The notes under the pieces are model-generated. The model saw only the letters and a list, made by a program, of their open reading frames with translations, ran no database searches and was not told where the DNA came from. From Paenibacillus mucilaginosus 3016 (GTDB taxonomy: Bacteria; Bacillota; Bacilli; Paenibacillales; NBRC-103111): a stretch of 64,000 nt of DNA. Position 1 is the first letter of the stretch, and each line of letters opens with the position of its first letter. The DNA is taken from positions 1,258,001-1,322,000 of the forward strand of contig NC_016935.1 in the NCBI RefSeq assembly GCF_000250655.1, written 5' to 3'. Below, piece by piece: positions 61,247 through 64,000 of this stretch. The translations under genes were made by a program, and so were the position numbers.

Positions 61247-61288
61247 CGCGATGCGAAGCGTGCGCAGCGAGAAAGCTGCGTTGTCCAG
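61247..61288 (-). repeat. Right copy of the 42-bp inverted repeat
   Basis: Begins CGCGATGCGAAGCGTGCGCA and ends GTTGTCCAG, complementary to the left copy in 40 of 42 positions. It ends 2 bp before the stop codon of the sensor-domain gene. Confidence 0.9.
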
Positions 61289-61289
61289 G

Positions 61290-61877
61290 CTACCGGTTTA
61301 GCTCCCTAATCATGCTGCGTGTGTAACCTCCGATTTTTTTCGCCAAACCATCAGCCAGCTTGGAGCTTATTGCTGCAAGCACCACTCCCACGGCCATGAA
61401 AAGAAGGGATTCCGCAAACGTGTCGACCTCCATGAAAATGAAATTCATCTTGACGTGCCGATACAACACTGGTGCCAACAGGCAAGCAAGGGGGGTTACA
61501 TAGATTACGGCCGCACAGACGAGACTAACGAGTCCAATCAGAAATTTTCGCATTAACCAAAAGACGGCGTACCAGTTGCGGCGGTCCGTAAGTTCTAATT
61601 TGGATTGAGCCCAGACCGATGCACCTGTTGTTACTTTACTCTCGTAAGGCTCTGTCGTTATATCGGTATACAATTTTGTCTGCGTCCGTTCGAATTGGAT
61701 GAACGTTGTAGTCGTTCGCAATACGCGTGTAACCAGGGGAATGCCGATTACTGTAAATGAAAGACTTAAACTGAACGACAAAGCCACCATGTAAAAGCAA
61801 AAGTAAAAAAATCCTGTAACGAAAGTGAACAATAAAAAATAACCATTCTGGATGAAACCTGATTTCATGAGGTTCAT
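61290..61877 (-). CDS. Sensor-domain membrane protein (PF13796-like)
   Basis: 195 residues, four membrane helices in two pairs: FLLFTFVTGFFYFCFYMVALSFSLSLSFTVIGIPLV, then FLIGLVSLVCAAVIYVTPLACLLAPVLY and AESLLFMAVGVVLAAISSKLADGLAK. This is the putative-sensor module often fused to DesK-type kinases or next to PadR regulators; here it stands alone on the same strand as the kinase-regulator fusion 1.6 kb downstream, with the esterase between. Start 61877 has GGAGAGG just upstream; 61868 is an alternative. Confidence 0.75.
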   Translation of the reverse strand: MNLMKSGFIQNGYFLLFTFVTGFFYFCFYMVALSFSLSLSFTVIGIPLVTRVLRTTTTFIQFERTQTKLYTDITTEPYESKVTTGASVWAQSKLELTDRRNWYAVFWLMRKFLIGLVSLVCAAVIYVTPLACLLAPVLYRHVKMNFIFMEVDTFAESLLFMAVGVVLAAISSKLADGLAKKIGGYTRSMIRELNR

Positions 61878-61938
61878 CGCTCCTCTCCGTGTCATATCCG
61901 CATCGTACGGCTTATTGCGTCAACCCTGCCAGTGTAAA

Positions 61939-61954
61939 AATGTCATATGACATT
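61939..61954. promoter_or_regulatory. 16-bp perfect palindrome, candidate operator
   Basis: AATGTCATATGACATT lies between the divergent sensor-domain and gerPF-like genes. ATGT-N6-ACAT is close to PadR-type sites; the regulator is not identified in this window. Confidence 0.45.
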
Positions 61955-62071
61955 ATTAAACGAAGGACCTGCTGCCAGTCGAAAGAAAACCACAAGGAGG
62001 GAGGCAGGCACCGATCGGGCGCTGGGCGAATATCATGGATCACGAGAATGGAAAGGGGAGTGGTTTGACGA

Positions 62072-62287
62072 ATGCCGTCCATTGTGGGGAATGTCAAAGT
62101 CGACAGCGTCGGACCCAGCTCTACGGTACACATCGGAGATGCCGTGTGCATCATCTTGTCGAGTGCGTCCAAAAATTACGGGGGAGCGAATTCCTTCTCT
62201 CCTGGAGACAGCTACGGCAGCGTCAGCAACAACCAGAATAACCGGGTAGTGACGTATGATCCCGATGTCGTCGATAACAGCGGCTAA
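62072..62287 (+). CDS. GerPA/GerPF family spore germination protein
   Basis: 71 residues: MPSIVGNVKVDSVGPSSTVHIGDAVCIILSSASKNYGGANSFSPGD. The start and the GDAV...SKxYxGAGSFNxGD layout match GerPF/GerPA, small coat-associated proteins needed for germinant access to the inner membrane. AAAGGGGAG precedes the ATG by about 11 bp. It stands alone; the rest of gerPABCDEF is not here, so this is a dispersed paralogue. Confidence 0.88.
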   Translation: MPSIVGNVKVDSVGPSSTVHIGDAVCIILSSASKNYGGANSFSPGDSYGSVSNNQNNRVVTYDPDVVDNSG

Positions 62288-62312
62288 AGGGACCCCGGCT
62301 GCAAAATACAAG

Positions 62313-62356
62313 AAAACATCCCTCAGGGCACGCTGCCGTGTCCGGAGGGATGTTTG
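62313..62356. terminator. Terminator between gerPF-like and permease genes
   Basis: AAACATCCCTC / GAGGGATGTTT stem with 20-nt loop, A-rich and T-rich flanks; bidirectional. Confidence 0.75.
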
Positions 62357-62379
62357 GGGTTCGTTCTGCGTTCTACGTC

Positions 62380-63714
62380 CTACGTCCGCTTGAACTTGAA
62401 GATGGAAATAACGGTCAATGCCGCAAGCACGACAAGCGAGGCCGTGATACTGATGCGGTTGCCTTCGTCCAGTACGAAGAGCAGGGCAATGATGCCAAGA
62501 GCCGCCGTAGTGAATAGGGTGATATACGGGAAAGCCCAGATTTTGAAGCTCGGATTCGTCGGATACGAACGGCGCAGCTTGAGCTGGGCCAGGCAGATCG
62601 CGATCCAGACGAGCGATACGACAAAGCCCGGGAAGGCCATCAGCAGCCCGAAGACCTGGTCCTGCGCCACGTAAGCGATCATGGAGCCGGAGACCAGGGC
62701 CGCCGCGGTGAGGGCCAGGCTGTAGACCGGCACGCCCTTGTCCGATACCTTCGCGAAGGCGCGCGGCGCCTCCCCTTCGGCAGCCAGGGAATGCAGCATC
62801 CGTGTACAGCCGTAGATGCCGGAGTTCGCCGCCGACAGGACGGCGATGATCAGGATGAAGTTCATGACATGGGCCGACCCCTGCAGGCCGGAGATCGACA
62901 GCACCTGGACGAAGGGGCTCGATTGGTCACTGAGCTCATTCCAAGGAATCAGACCGCAGATCACCAGGATCGGAAGCGTATAGAACAGGATGATTCTCCA
63001 GACAAAGTTCTTGATGACCTTCGGCAGGACGCGCTCCGCATCCTTGGCTTCCGTGACCGACACGCCGATGAGCTCCGAGCCGCCGAAGGAGAACATCACG
63101 ATCAGCAGAGCGGAGAAGATCGACGCCACCCCGTTCGGGAAGAAGCCGCCGTGCTCTGTGAAGTTGCTCCAATAGTCGGTTTGGCCGCTTGGAATGACGC
63201 CGAACAGGATGCAGCCGCCCAGAACGATGAACACGATGATCATCGCAATCTTGAGGCCGGCGAACCAGAATTCGAATTCACCGTAATGCTTGACATTCAT
63301 CAGGTTCACTCCGATGAGGAATGCGGTACAGCCGAGGCTGAGCAGCCAGATCGGAATCTGCGGGAGCCAGTACTGCAGGAAGCTCCCCGCCACGACCACT
63401 TCAATCACGCATACCGCCAGCCAGAGCAGACAGTAGAGCCAACCGATGACAAACGAGGCGCGGCTGCCGAAGGCCTTGAGGACAAAGCCCTTGATATTGG
63501 TGTTCGGATAGACGATCGCCATCTCGGCAATCGCTCCCATGACCACAAGCAGCAGCAGGCCAGCAAATACATAAGCCAGGACCACACCCGGTCCGGCGAG
63601 GGAAACGGTTTCGGCACTGCCCTTGAAGATGCCGGTGCCGATCGCGCCGCCCATGGCCATCATGCTGATGTGCCTGGGCAGCAGCTTCTTTTGAAGTTCT
63701 CCATTCGTTGCCAC
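62380..63714 (-). CDS. Amino-acid permease (APC superfamily)
   Basis: 444 residues with 12 helices. The N-terminal LLPRHISMMAMGGAIGTGIFKGSAETVSLAGPGVVLAYVFAG and helix 3 loop are the AAT/YfnA-type amino acid permease signature; FSFGGSELIGVSVTEAKDAERVLPKVI is the helix 6-7 block. Proton-driven uptake of an amino acid; specificity cannot be read. Start is GTG 63714; AAGGGTGG is about 14 bp upstream, long spacing, so the start is less certain. Confidence 0.92.
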   Translation of the reverse strand: MATNGELQKKLLPRHISMMAMGGAIGTGIFKGSAETVSLAGPGVVLAYVFAGLLLLVVMGAIAEMAIVYPNTNIKGFVLKAFGSRASFVIGWLYCLLWLAVCVIEVVVAGSFLQYWLPQIPIWLLSLGCTAFLIGVNLMNVKHYGEFEFWFAGLKIAMIIVFIVLGGCILFGVIPSGQTDYWSNFTEHGGFFPNGVASIFSALLIVMFSFGGSELIGVSVTEAKDAERVLPKVIKNFVWRIILFYTLPILVICGLIPWNELSDQSSPFVQVLSISGLQGSAHVMNFILIIAVLSAANSGIYGCTRMLHSLAAEGEAPRAFAKVSDKGVPVYSLALTAAALVSGSMIAYVAQDQVFGLLMAFPGFVVSLVWIAICLAQLKLRRSYPTNPSFKIWAFPYITLFTTAALGIIALLFVLDEGNRISITASLVVLAALTVISIFKFKRT

Positions 63715-64000
63715 GATGATTATTCAGCCACCCTTGGTATGAAAATATTTCCATGTCGTGCCCTTGTTTGGCCCCTGCGCCAACAAGTTCCGACACTGAA
63801 TTCTAACAAATTCTGAGGAAAGTGGAAAGGTGGAAAAGGTGGTTAATTTACAGTTGGTTGATAATGTAAGGAAAGTCGTCTTTCGGGGCAGATGACGCTC
63901 GTACGGTGCGGGGCCATCCCCAACAAGAGGGCCGGCAGGAAAATCCTTGAGAACCGTTCACTGAATATGCTATACCTGTACAAGGAGCACAGAAGTGCAA
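63715..64000. other. Intergenic region at the right edge
   Basis: No gene in this stretch. TTGAGA (63947-63952), 18 bp, TATACC (63971-63976) could be a plus-strand promoter for a gene beyond the window; no minus-strand promoter for the permease was identified with confidence. Confidence 0.4.

Noticed and set aside
59761..61288. Esterase cassette considered as an insertion sequence
   Set aside because: The only gene inside is an esterase; no transposase and no visible target duplication, so it is recorded only as a repeat-bounded segment.
63890..63960. Sequence upstream of the amino-acid permease considered as lysine riboswitch or T-box
   Set aside because: It lies in the wrong orientation and lacks the conserved AGAGGUGC or T-box (TGGGTGG...) blocks on the permease strand.

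Overview
The window is a chromosomal segment of a GC-rich, endospore-forming Bacillota, most probably a Paenibacillus-like organism. Evidence: an Sda checkpoint protein, a Spo0E-type phosphatase and a GerPF-type spore protein; coproheme decarboxylase (the Gram-positive heme route); a SdhCAB complex of Bacillus type; Ktr K+ transport behind a ydaO/c-di-AMP riboswitch; a GH88 unsaturated glucuronyl hydrolase the size of the Bacillus sp. GL1 enzyme; and a futalosine-pathway menaquinone gene. Gene order in 24-39 kb resembles the B. subtilis yut/yum/yui cluster (NifU-like, YuzB, YutJ, HesB/IscA, YumC, Ndh, YuiB), followed by dnaB-dnaI and trxA-uvrC. No rRNA, tRNA, CRISPR array or intact insertion sequence was seen.

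Layout. 0-2.5 kb: two tandem paralogous class B penicillin-binding proteins, the first cut by the window edge. 2.5-6.4 kb: Mn/Zn ABC transporter operon (lipoprotein, ATPase, two permeases), with one permease broken by a frameshift. 6.7-13 kb: sugar isomerase-like TIM barrel, asparagine synthase, HAD phosphatase, DUF456 protein, MurJ/SpoVB-like flippase. 13.3-20.2 kb: secreted protein, DUF2515 protein, copper-amine-oxidase-N lipoprotein, SPFH plus ribbon-helix-helix pair, thioredoxin-like protein. 20.4-24.2 kb: CtaA, EamA transporter, HEPN-like protein, SDR. 24.3-35.6 kb: Fe-S, redox and respiratory genes, sporulation regulators, chitinase-like GH18, ChdC and YuiB. 35.7-41.2 kb: dnaB, dnaI, trxA, uvrC. 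41.1-46.6 kb: CPBP protease, then riboswitch-ktrB-ktrA and a CPA-type antiporter. 46.6-51 kb: LysR regulator divergent from sdhCAB. 51-53.4 kb: LacI regulator and GH88 hydrolase. 53.5-62 kb: an accessory stretch, visibly more AT-rich, with a frameshifted zinc exporter, GMC oxidoreductase, ThuA-like protein, a histidine kinase fused to its response regulator, a secreted erythromycin-esterase homologue flanked by a 42-bp inverted repeat, and a sensor-domain membrane protein. 62-64 kb: GerPF-like spore protein and an amino-acid permease.

Themes. Respiration and redox genes dominate the middle (CtaA, MqnE, YutJ, Ndh, YumC, SdhCAB, ChdC); Ndh carries a Rex-like operator over its promoter. Replication and sporulation are linked by a cluster of DnaA boxes directly upstream of sda. 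Potassium homeostasis is under an evident c-di-AMP riboswitch. The most unusual items are the kinase-regulator fusion, the inverted-repeat-bounded esterase that may split an older sensor/kinase operon, the frameshifts in two metal transporters, and an orphan terminator with Fur-like dyads in a gene-free AT-rich gap. All statements come from reading the sequence; no database search was run.
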